Shown piece by piece: positions 1 through 6,307 of a DNA stretch of 8,420 nt. Numbering within the stretch: the stretch's first letter is position 1; the number at the start of each line of letters is the position of its first letter. The notes under the pieces are model-generated. The model was not told the DNA's origin, searched no databases, and saw nothing but the letters and a program-made list of their open reading frames with translations. The position numbers and the translations under genes were made by a program. The DNA lies in contig QNAP01000068.1 of the NCBI GenBank assembly GCA_003641795.1, forward strand, positions 1 through 8,420, given 5' to 3'. Source of the stretch: Thermotogae bacterium. GTDB lineage: Bacteria > Thermotogota > Thermotogae > UBA12178.

Positions 1-197
1 CATCAACGTACAAGATCACGTGCGGGAGTATCTTTTAGTTTCCATCCCACAATGGTTCGGATCAAACATGATGCCAGGACGCTTAGGAGGCGATAATTCC
101 ACGTTTCCATCCCACAATGGTTCGGATCAAACGATAATTCTGAATGGAATTGGGATTGGGCTAGAGAGTTTCCATCCCACAATGGTTCGGATCAAAC
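1..197 (-). CRISPR. CRISPR array, leader-proximal end (3 repeats, continues beyond window)
   Basis: Three identical 30-nt repeats lie at 38-67, 103-132 and 168-197, separated by two 35-nt spacers (68-102 and 133-167). Bases 1-37 are a further spacer that may be cut by the window edge. On the minus strand the repeat begins GTTTGATCC and ends GGGATGGAAAC. The terminal ATGGAAAC matches the usual type I-B 5' handle left by Cas6, so the array is read leftwards, away from the cas genes, with the leader on the right. The repeat has only weak internal pairing (ATCC/GGAT and terminal GTTT/AAAC). The spacer at 133-167 is closest to the leader and so the most recently acquired in the visible part. The three repeats show no degeneration, which fits an array that was active recently. 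Confidence 0.97.
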
Positions 198-213
198 TGG
201 TTATTTCGGAATT

Positions 214-241
214 ATTATATCATATTCCCTAATATTGTACA
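214..241 (-). promoter_or_regulatory. Leader promoter for the pre-crRNA
   Basis: On the minus strand a perfect -10 TATAAT (219-214) is preceded by an extended -10 TG (222-221). A -35-like TGTACA (241-236; 4 of 6 matches to TTGACA) sits 16 bp upstream. Transcription would start near 207, about 10 nt before the first repeat at 197. Orientation agrees with the repeat polarity and with the cas genes. Confidence 0.75.
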
Positions 242-295
242 CAAAGGTGAAGCGAGCCGGTTACGAACTCAAATCTAATCTTCGGAAAACAGGCG

Positions 296-396
296 CGGTC
301 ACCAAGAATCTCACTTACGATCTCGTTAAAATCGCGGAAATTCCTTACCAAAGCGTGGTTGGTTAATTTCACAAAGTCGGCGATTCTTGGTGACCG
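296..396. repeat. Inverted repeat with 15-bp perfect arms and nested hairpins
   Basis: The arms 296-310 (CGGTCACCAAGAATC) and 382-396 are exact reverse complements. Pairing extends to 18 bp with one mismatch (293-310 and 382-399). The 71-nt interior itself contains GAAATT/AATTTC (337-342 with 365-370) enclosing ACCAA/TTGGT (347-351 with 359-363). An RNA from either strand could therefore fold into a long branched hairpin. Function is unknown: relic of an inverted duplication, miniature element, or structured RNA. Confidence 0.7.
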
Positions 397-575
397 TGCG
401 GATTTGAAAGATGGCTCAAAGCCTTTGTTTAATGACTTTGCGGGAATCGGGGAATTGTGAAAAATGCCGCTTAATTGTTAAGGGCACAAAAACAGGGCAA
501 TTCTTGGTGCAGGAAAGTCGCGCGGAATGGGGCGTCCGGATTTGCAATACTTTGTTAACATAGTTTGTGAAAAAT
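382..575 (+). repeat. Degenerate tandem copies of leader-like sequence
   Basis: Short blocks recur in the same order. Copy 1 has GATTCTTGGTGACCG (382-396), GATTTGA (401-407), GGCTC (413-417), CCTTTGT (422-428), GGGAAT (442-447) and TTGTGAAAAAT (455-465). Copy 2 has ATTCTTGGTG (500-509), CGGATTTG (537-544), TTTGTTAA (551-558) and TTGTGAAAAAT (565-575). The true leader, read on the minus strand, carries the first five blocks of copy 1 in the same order: 310-296, 275-269, 258-254, 247-241 and GGGAAT at 229-224. Copies 1 and 2 thus look like decayed duplicates of the leader pointing towards cas1. Confidence 0.55.
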
Positions 576-592
576 AGGTGATTGCAAGTTTG

Positions 593-1576
593 TCACCACC
601 AAATTTTGAACGCCTGATAATTTTGCTGGCCAATCAAATGTTTAATGAGTTTGTAGCATTCGATTTCAATCAATTTTCTATACGAGACTTTTCTTTTTAA
701 TCGGGGATGCAAAAGGGTGTTTTTTAACCTTGCATCAAACTGCTGGACCATCTTCTTTCTTCCACTTTCACTAAGGTAGGTTCTTTCAAAGGTCTCGTCA
801 AAGTCATCTTTTTTCATCATGTTTTTGTTTAAGAGAGTGGTTATTATTCTGTCTACGATCAAAGGTTTGAACATCTCGGATATATCCAAAGCCAGGGAAA
901 ATCTGCTTTGCATAGGTTCATGAAGGTAACTTACCGAGGGATCGAGCTGTGTTTGATATATGCGGTTTATGACTTCGGTGTAAAGCAAGGAATTACCAAA
1001 GGATATGAGAGCGTTCAACTGTCCTTCGGGCGGACGCTTTTTCCTACCTTCGAAATCGGAATTGGTGACTGTCGAGAGTGCATCGTAGTACGTTCTTCGA
1101 GCGTTACCTTCAATTCCCAAAAGTTGGGTAACATCTTCTGCATGAAGGCTCTCGTCTCTAAAGAACTTCAGTGATTCTAAATGATCAGACACGTTACAAT
1201 TTGATGCGTAGGGCGAGATGACTCTCATCATATTATGAATGCTGGAATGAACAATCTGTCCAGCTATATATAACCTCTTCCGCTTATCAACAGCGTTTTC
1301 AACCTGCGCGATTCTCAATCTGCCAGATATATTTTTATCTCTAGGATAGAAGCTTCCAACATAGTTGGTTTCGTGTCCAAAAACATGAATGGTTACCCCC
1401 TGTGAGGAAAGAAACTCTAAAGTTTTGGAGTTGAAATCCACACTTCCAAAAAGTTGAAGTGATTCGATCTTCTCGATTGGGACGAACCTTTTTTCGCCGT
1501 TTTTATTGATAACGCACACGGTGTTCCCTTCACGCTTAAGCCTTCCAGAACTGAACAAATAATAGGTTTCTTTCAA
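593..1576 (-). CDS. cas1: CRISPR adaptation integrase Cas1 (type I-B)
   Basis: Cas1 is the metal-dependent integrase that, with Cas2, inserts new spacers at the leader end of the array. The 327-aa protein shows the expected N-terminal beta domain and C-terminal helical catalytic domain. The catalytic residues are visible: E156 in GIEGNARRTYY, H219 in LDPSVSYLHEP, and D231/E234 in LALDISEMFKPL. Length is normal for the family and nothing is missing, so the gene looks intact. The start is a TTG, supported by the purine-rich AGGGAGGGGAG just upstream with 7 nt from GGAGG to TTG. It begins 23 nt after the cas4 stop and is the last gene of the operon, facing the leader. The C-terminus ends in a Trp-Trp pair just before the TGA. 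Confidence 0.96.
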   Translation of the reverse strand: MKETYYLFSSGRLKREGNTVCVINKNGEKRFVPIEKIESLQLFGSVDFNSKTLEFLSSQGVTIHVFGHETNYVGSFYPRDKNISGRLRIAQVENAVDKRKRLYIAGQIVHSSIHNMMRVISPYASNCNVSDHLESLKFFRDESLHAEDVTQLLGIEGNARRTYYDALSTVTNSDFEGRKKRPPEGQLNALISFGNSLLYTEVINRIYQTQLDPSVSYLHEPMQSRFSLALDISEMFKPLIVDRIITTLLNKNMMKKDDFDETFERTYLSESGRKKMVQQFDARLKNTLLHPRLKRKVSYRKLIEIECYKLIKHLIGQQNYQAFKIWW

Positions 1577-1599
1577 GTTCTCCCCTCCCTGGCCTTCAC

Positions 1600-2097
1600 T
1601 TAACTAAAGCAATAGTAAAAATACGCACAGCCGTTGCACATTCTCTTTCTTTTGGGCTCGGGTGGAATAGGCAGTGCGACGGTCTTCTCTATGTCGCTTA
1701 TTGCTTTCTTCAATTTGCGAATGGTCTCGTCGGTAAGTTTTATCTCGAACTCCTTGCGAATTCTTGGATAGTAAAGGTATGCTCGAAATCCGCGTATCCC
1801 CCTTTCGTTCAAATAGTAAAGATAGTACGCTACTTGAAGTGCGTCTGCCTCTCGAAACTGTTTGCCCCTTTTCACCTCTATGATCTTCCTGTCTCGCTTT
1901 ATAACGTCTACCGCGATTTCATCGTAGATAATGTCTTTCGTCTCCTTGTTGAAAAGCTCTTCGTGAAGCGTCTTTCCAAGATTGACCAATGGGCTGGTAT
2001 GTTCAAAAGACAATCCATTGCTAAACAGCCATAGGCGAGTAGGACAAGTAAGCTGATAGTTAACTTTCAACCCACCTATCCTCATTTTCGAAATCAC
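1600..2097 (-). CDS. cas4: CRISPR-associated exonuclease Cas4
   Basis: Cas4 is a RecB-like Fe-S nuclease that trims prespacers and helps choose those with a correct PAM and orientation before Cas1-Cas2 integration. The 165-aa product has the four cluster-binding cysteines: C18 (LTCPTRLW) and C154, C157 and C163 near the C-terminus (CNGCAYFYYC). Nuclease motifs are visible as H45, D64 in AVDVIKRD, E74-x-K76 in IEVKRG, and Q88 in ALQVAYYLYYL. All key residues are present. The GTG start is favoured because GGAGG lies 7 nt upstream; an in-frame ATG at codon 5 (2085) is too far from it. The gene sits 35 nt after cas2 and 23 nt before cas1, so the adaptation genes are co-transcribed. Confidence 0.95.
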   Translation of the reverse strand: MISKMRIGGLKVNYQLTCPTRLWLFSNGLSFEHTSPLVNLGKTLHEELFNKETKDIIYDEIAVDVIKRDRKIIEVKRGKQFREADALQVAYYLYYLNERGIRGFRAYLYYPRIRKEFEIKLTDETIRKLKKAISDIEKTVALPIPPEPKRKRMCNGCAYFYYCFS

Positions 2098-2132
2098 GCC
2101 ATCACCTCCGGATCCAAGACGTTACAAGCGAG

Positions 2133-2393
2133 TTATAAGAGCTTATCCGTTGATGACTTTGATATACCGATCGTTTCCTTCTCGTACGGAATACCTTTCA
2201 TTTTGAATATCACCACAGAATCTTTTTTAGGATCTATGAGCTTTCGGAGTCTTGTTTTTAGTTCTTCGAGCTTTGACGGGGTGATGTCTCCTTCAAAAGC
2301 GGAATTTTGAATCCAATCGAGGTATCGTCGCACGAGCTTCAATACCTTCGCTACTCTCTTTTGTTCCACGTCGTAAACGAGTATCACCCTCAA
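2133..2393 (-). CDS. cas2: CRISPR adaptation protein Cas2
   Basis: Cas2 is the small ferredoxin-fold dimer that bridges two Cas1 dimers in the spacer integration complex. The 86-aa product has the typical opening VILVYDVE with the conserved Asp at residue 8, and the family segment WIQNSAFEGDIT. The start is a TTG that overlaps the cas3 stop as TTGA, which suggests translational coupling; a modest GAGG lies about 10 nt upstream inside cas3. Length is normal. Its position, between cas3 and cas4 rather than after cas1, is unusual for a type I-B operon. Confidence 0.94.
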   Translation of the reverse strand: MRVILVYDVEQKRVAKVLKLVRRYLDWIQNSAFEGDITPSKLEELKTRLRKLIDPKKDSVVIFKMKGIPYEKETIGISKSSTDKLL

Positions 2394-4438
2394 AGTATCA
2401 CTTCCTCGTCTTCAACTGCGCCGAGACCCTTTTCACTGTCGTATTTCGCTTTCACAATGTTTGTTTTGAGCTCTGGATGCTCGTAAACTTTCCCTTCCAC
2501 GAGATAATGTATGGGTACTCGCACGAGCTTCTTCAAAACCGCAAGTTTGTCTTCTTCGGGTAACTCCCCGATAAGCGCTTCAGGAACAGCCTCAACGAAT
2601 AATCTATCGTGGATTTCTTTCAGTATGGCAGCACGGGAAACGCCTATCTCTAAAACGCCTTTCGTCTCTTGTAAGACCCTTCGATAGATCTCCACCCCAT
2701 CCTGAAAGCGCTCAATTATAAGGCCTTTGAGGTTCCTGTAACCTTCCTCGACGATCTGGCGCTCTTGCACGTCGCTCAACCGATGTTTTTTCATCCCTGA
2801 AAGCAAAGACCGGGCAGCTTCCACATATTCCACACCGTAAGGTGCTGAACGATCTACCTCACACACATAAACGTCTGAGATACCTTGCCTACCGTAGCGA
2901 TTGACCCTGCCCATTCGCTGAATGAGCGCGTCTATGGGCGCGATCTCCGTGAAGAGGACGTCGTAGTCAATATCCAAGCTTACCTCCGCCACCTGAGTTG
3001 TCACGGTAATGCCTTTGGGTATCTCCAAGATCTTTTCAATATTGCGTTTTGCGTCTTCTTTGGTGAAGCGGCCATGGTGCATATAGACAGGAAAGCCCGA
3101 TTCTTTCAGCATTTCGTACAACGTAACCGCACGGGAAACGGTGTTGACAACAACAAGAACTTTCAAACCTTTCCGAACATGGTTTAGAATCTCTTTTTGT
3201 ACATCAAAGATGATATCTGGCAGATAGGTTATTCGGTGGCGTTCTCTGTGAGATAGGTTACAGTCCACCATACAGTCTCCACCTATTAAATCGCGCACCA
3301 CTTCAGGTACAGTAGCCGAAATGAAGAGTACAGGTGGGGCTGCTTCACCCAAAAGCCTGATGTGCTCTTTCAACACTCCCAACAATCGAGGTTCATAAGC
3401 GTGAATCTCATCAAAGACGACCGCGGAGTTCAAAAAATTGAAGAGAGAAACCTCCCAATGCCCGTAGCGCACGGCACTTAAAAGAAGCTGATCGGCTGTG
3501 AGCAATGAAACGGAGCTATTCAACGTCTTCACCCACAACTTACGGTCTTCCAAACCCTTTTCGAGCAAACTCTGTAGTGTGTGTCCATGAACCGCGCTGA
3601 CAGAACCAAAGTATCGCTCCATTCGTGGAACGAGTCCCTCTATCGTTGAGGTATTGGGAAGGACGTACAGTAACCTTGGACGTCTTTGCTTGGCCGCCCA
3701 AAGGAGAGCAGCTTCGGTTTTTCCCGTGCCCGTTGGAGCTTGAGCAACGATCCATTTTGAATCGATACCGTGGAGCTTCTGCTGTATGGGCGTGGGCTTT
3801 GGAAATGGTAAATGGAAAACTGGAGGGGTCATATCCAACTCATGCTTTCCAGAAGCTGCCCAATCGCTTATATGCAATGTTCCTTTGACATAAACTACCT
3901 CCAAAGACTTCTTGGGAATTTCATCAAACTCCACAGAAATCAGCTTTCTGAGCGATCGATTTAGTACGCTTCCTGAACTATGCGAAATGGATGGAGGGCA
4001 CGTGATCCATGGATATCTCATGTGGAGCATTTCACAAAGATGTTGCACGGCGGGCTCTATGTATGCAGGTTGAGCTTTTCGTTTTCGAGTTGAGGAATCA
4101 ACCAGTTCGGCTTTGCTGTGATGAAAGGAGATGGCGAAAGCGGGCACAAGGCCCGCTTCACCGTAATCGATAAGAGGTGGCAAGGACGCGTAAGCGTGCG
4201 AAAAAGACCTGGAGGATCGTTCTTGAAACTCTCGAGTGGCCTTTCCGAAATCGTGAAACGCACAAGCAAGGATCACCTCTTTCACAATCTCATCTTTGCC
4301 TTTTCCCACAATCTTCGCGATGAACTCGAGCAACCATTGGGTGTGAGAAATAATCGTTTCAGCGATATTTAAAACATCCATTGTGTGTTCTCCCAAAGTG
4401 GTTCCATCGGCTTTGGCGGGGATATCACAGCAGTTCAA
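2390..4438 (-). CDS. cas3: CRISPR nuclease-helicase Cas3 (HD-DExH fusion)
   Basis: Cas3 is recruited to Cascade-bound targets, where it unwinds and degrades DNA. Counting from the proposed TTG start (682 aa), the HD nuclease comes first: H18 in GEHTMDV, H62-D63 in FHDFGK, H106/H107 in SFHHSK, D192 in ISDWAA. The SF2 helicase follows: Walker A APTGTGKT (234-241), DEIH (343-346), SAT (374-376), motif V VAEVSLDID and motif VI QRMGRVNR (507-514). No catalytic residue is missing. The reading frame is open for 48 more codons upstream (to 4582), but that part lies inside cas5 and has no ribosome site. GGAGG at 4451-4447, 8 nt before TTG 4438, decides the start, leaving a 14-nt overlap with cas5. ATGs at 4453 and 4444 are poorly spaced alternatives. 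Confidence 0.95.
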   Translation of the reverse strand: MNCCDIPAKADGTTLGEHTMDVLNIAETIISHTQWLLEFIAKIVGKGKDEIVKEVILACAFHDFGKATREFQERSSRSFSHAYASLPPLIDYGEAGLVPAFAISFHHSKAELVDSSTRKRKAQPAYIEPAVQHLCEMLHMRYPWITCPPSISHSSGSVLNRSLRKLISVEFDEIPKKSLEVVYVKGTLHISDWAASGKHELDMTPPVFHLPFPKPTPIQQKLHGIDSKWIVAQAPTGTGKTEAALLWAAKQRRPRLLYVLPNTSTIEGLVPRMERYFGSVSAVHGHTLQSLLEKGLEDRKLWVKTLNSSVSLLTADQLLLSAVRYGHWEVSLFNFLNSAVVFDEIHAYEPRLLGVLKEHIRLLGEAAPPVLFISATVPEVVRDLIGGDCMVDCNLSHRERHRITYLPDIIFDVQKEILNHVRKGLKVLVVVNTVSRAVTLYEMLKESGFPVYMHHGRFTKEDAKRNIEKILEIPKGITVTTQVAEVSLDIDYDVLFTEIAPIDALIQRMGRVNRYGRQGISDVYVCEVDRSAPYGVEYVEAARSLLSGMKKHRLSDVQERQIVEEGYRNLKGLIIERFQDGVEIYRRVLQETKGVLEIGVSRAAILKEIHDRLFVEAVPEALIGELPEEDKLAVLKKLVRVPIHYLVEGKVYEHPELKTNIVKAKYDSEKGLGAVEDEEVIL

Positions 4439-5102
4439 AGGCATCCCCTCCATATACCCATAGCTTTTTTGGAGCTTGAAATTCAAACCGTCCGAAGAGA
4501 CACGTGAAAGGTTTTGTGTGTTCTGTTCCAACTCTGCCCCCCATCTTATTGAAAACGTTTCGAGTAGGAAGGGTATCAACAAAAATCTCGCAATGCTTTT
4601 GGAGCGGCTTCAGTAAACTTCTCAGGTCTCCCTTCAATACCGTGGATTCGACAACTTCAACAGGCATTTCGTATAAGTTTACCGTTTCAGCTTTGAGAAA
4701 TGTGACCAGATCGTTTGAGTTACCCAACGTTAAAGGATAGCGAGGCATGTTCAAGGCTGTTTCCAATCTCTCAAGAAGCTCATCTGTGTCTACCAAATAC
4801 AATGTGTATCTCACGTCGAACAAGAACTCTCGAAGCACAACGGCTCTTTGAATCTGTCCTGACTTCAGCTTTAATATCTTCCACAGATCTCTCCCAAATC
4901 CACCAATGCGCTTTAACACCATCCCCACTTTGATGTTTTCAAGAAGTTCCCAAACTTCGCGGAGCTCAAGACCCATAGCCGCTCCCAGCATACCAACTAC
5001 GGTAGTTTTTGGAGGAAAGAGATACGTACGCTGAAGAAGGTGTCCATCCCAATGTCTGAAGGACGCGGTTTGGGCACAGAACTCAACCCTGAGCGCCTTC
5101 AT
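4425..5102 (-). CDS. cas5: Cascade subunit Cas5 (type I-B)
   Basis: Cas5 is a RAMP (RRM-fold) protein that caps the 5' handle end of the crRNA in Cascade and contacts Cas8 and Cas7. The 225-aa product carries the family's N-terminal signature: ASFRHWDGH, then YLFPPKTTVVGMLGAAMG (about residues 27-44), the PPKTT..G motif seen across Cas5 proteins. The frame is open from 5126, but ATG 5102 is chosen because GAGG lies 9 nt upstream and the mature protein then starts MKALRVEF, typical of the first strand. It overlaps the cas7 end by 20 nt and the proposed cas3 start by 14 nt, so the effector genes are translated as a coupled set. Confidence 0.93.
   Translation of the reverse strand: MKALRVEFCAQTASFRHWDGHLLQRTYLFPPKTTVVGMLGAAMGLELREVWELLENIKVGMVLKRIGGFGRDLWKILKLKSGQIQRAVVLREFLFDVRYTLYLVDTDELLERLETALNMPRYPLTLGNSNDLVTFLKAETVNLYEMPVEVVESTVLKGDLRSLLKPLQKHCEIFVDTLPTRNVFNKMGGRVGTEHTKPFTCLFGRFEFQAPKKLWVYGGDAFELL
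4447..4451 (-). promoter_or_regulatory. Ribosome binding site setting the cas3 TTG start
   Basis: GGAGG inside the 3' end of cas5, with 8 nt to the TTG at 4438. The in-frame ATG at 4444 lies only 2 nt after it and ATG 4453 lies before it, so neither is well placed. Confidence 0.6.
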
Positions 5103-6000
5103 CTTTTGACACCTCGTATACCTCATCCACCAGGTGCTTCGCGGTATCGAACGCGTCTTTCATGGGCAAAACAACCACACCATCGTGATTTTCAAGTGCT
5201 TTCATGAGATCTTCACAAGGTTGAAAATGGGTTTTCCCCACTATAACGGCACGCGTGTGCTGCGAATGGTTATCCAGTGCCTCAAGAATTGGATCCGGCA
5301 GTATCGAACCCTTTTTAAGAACAAAGTTGTTGAGCAAAAACGGCAGTTTGACCCCTTGAAAGACGAAGACCGCGAATCTTGGAGAGAAATCCTGGAGAAA
5401 GCGCGTCATTTTCCCGCCGAACCAAGGCGTGTAGAATGTGTCTATGAGTGCTTTTACACGTTCTGCTTTTCCTCTTCCCGTTAGTGGTGGTTTTTCATCT
5501 TCAAACACACCGACTCTGTCCAGTTCGATCAAAACGCCGCCTTTCATTATAGCGGAATAGACCTCGGTTTCCACCATGCTTCCACCCTGCGACGAAGCTT
5601 CGCTTGCCCTGTACTCCCTCGTCAGCAAATCTCTATCTCCCTTGTATGGATTGAGCGAAATCATCGGGCTGGTTCGAACGGGTGCGACTCTCTTTAAATT
5701 TTTGGACGCATCGAGAAAACCAAACAGATCGTCATCGATGTAATCGCGAGGGTTGCACAGCGTTGTCTCCACTTTGCCTGCAACGATTTCAGACAAATTC
5801 CAACCCATGTGTGCCAGAAGCTCTCTTCTTCCTCGATTCTGACACTGAGAAGATATGTAAGTGTACCAGTTGCCATCGTAGCCAAGAACCTTTTTGGTAG
5901 TTTGGACGTTGCCTTCTGTGAAACCCGCGTTCGGACTTCCCACGTTCACCAAGGAGAGATGATAATAGCAAAGCGTGTTAACCCTGGAAAGCTCACTCAT
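5083..6000 (-). CDS. cas7: Cascade backbone subunit Cas7 (Cst2/DevR family)
   Basis: Cas7 polymerises along the crRNA spacer to form the Cascade backbone. The 305-aa product resembles the Cst2/DevR branch: an N-terminal strand with NVGSPNAG, then YIDDDLFGFLDA (87-98) and RVAPVRTSPMISLNPYKGDRD (104-124; two pieces, RVAPVRTSP and ISLNPYKGD, are the recognisable parts). These are typical of the type I-B Cas7 family. The ATG start overlaps the cas8b1 stop by 8 nt, with a G-rich run (6014-6010) 9 nt upstream. The gene appears intact. Family assignment is by motif resemblance and position between cas8 and cas5. Confidence 0.92.
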   Translation of the reverse strand: MSELSRVNTLCYYHLSLVNVGSPNAGFTEGNVQTTKKVLGYDGNWYTYISSQCQNRGRRELLAHMGWNLSEIVAGKVETTLCNPRDYIDDDLFGFLDASKNLKRVAPVRTSPMISLNPYKGDRDLLTREYRASEASSQGGSMVETEVYSAIMKGGVLIELDRVGVFEDEKPPLTGRGKAERVKALIDTFYTPWFGGKMTRFLQDFSPRFAVFVFQGVKLPFLLNNFVLKKGSILPDPILEALDNHSQHTRAVIVGKTHFQPCEDLMKALENHDGVVVLPMKDAFDTAKHLVDEVYEVSKDEGAQG

Positions 6001-6307
6001 CTTGACTTTCCCCCTTTCTTCCAGACTTTAGATATCTGTACATACCAACAGCAAAGATGTTTGTAAGACTGCGTACTATCTCCCAATCGTCCGGAGTGAG
6101 CAATTTCAAATATGCTTCTGGAAGGTAAAGCTCCGATCCAGCCGCAACGGCATCCAGTGAAACGCTTTCAAGAACTTTGGTGTAGTCCACAAGAGTTTTG
6201 GCGTTTCGTATTTGGTAAAACGTGGAAAGCTTCGATTCTTCCTTGAAAACAAATCTTCCAATGGAATGACCAACGTTCTTGCACATCTCCACAATCTTTT
6301 CATCCAC
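5993..6307 (-). CDS. cas11: Candidate internally translated small subunit Cas11 (inside cas8b1)
   Basis: In several type I-B, I-C and I-D systems the Cascade small subunit Cas11 is made by internal initiation in the 3' part of the large-subunit gene. Here the cas8b1 frame contains a perfect GGAGGTGA (6320-6313), and GGAGG is followed after exactly 8 nt by an in-frame GTG at 6307. The product would be 104 aa, starting MDEKIVEMCKNVGHSIGRF and ending with the cas8b1 C-terminus. It looks helical, with blocks such as LVDYTKVLESVSL and DDWEIVRSLTNIFAVGMY that resemble the Cas8b C-terminal small-subunit domain. No separate cas11/small-subunit gene exists in the operon, which fits. Whether it is translated cannot be proved from sequence. 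Confidence 0.62.
   Translation of the reverse strand: MDEKIVEMCKNVGHSIGRFVFKEESKLSTFYQIRNAKTLVDYTKVLESVSLDAVAAGSELYLPEAYLKLLTPDDWEIVRSLTNIFAVGMYRYLKSGRKGESQDE

Larger units (their letters stand above)
198..592 (-). other. CRISPR leader and non-coding spacer between array and cas1
   Basis: No convincing gene is seen in these 395 bases on either strand. The AT-rich part next to the array (198-250) carries the promoter and is the functional leader. The rest holds an inverted repeat around 296-396 and degenerate copies of leader-like blocks (see separate entries). Downstream of the cas1 stop there is no clear rho-independent terminator: the only pairing is a distant 7-bp TTGCAAT/ATTGCAA (542-548 and 581-587) without a following U tract. 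Confidence 0.7.

Noticed and set aside
20..232. Plus-strand 70-aa open frame across the array
   Set aside because: It runs through three CRISPR repeats and spacers and its protein repeats with the array; it is an artefact of repeat length and open spacers.
470..482. Palindrome CTTAATTGTTAAG
   Set aside because: A 5-bp AT-rich stem with a 3-nt loop and no following T run; too weak to call as a terminator or operator.
588..611. Repeat-like string beginning GTTTG and ending GAAC at the cas1 3' end, after the second leader-like copy
   Set aside because: It is 24 nt instead of 30, matches the true repeat only at the ends, and encodes the cas1 C-terminus; treated as chance, though its place after a leader-like copy is curious.
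3540..3755. Minus-strand 71-aa frame and the many plus-strand frames over the cas genes
   Set aside because: They lie within clearly coding cas3 and other cas genes in other frames and show no family resemblance or ribosome sites.
4439..4582. 48-codon N-terminal extension of cas3 (ATG at 4582)
   Set aside because: It overlaps cas5 coding sequence, lacks a ribosome site, and Cas3 homology begins just after the TTG at 4438 (IPAKADGTTLGEH).
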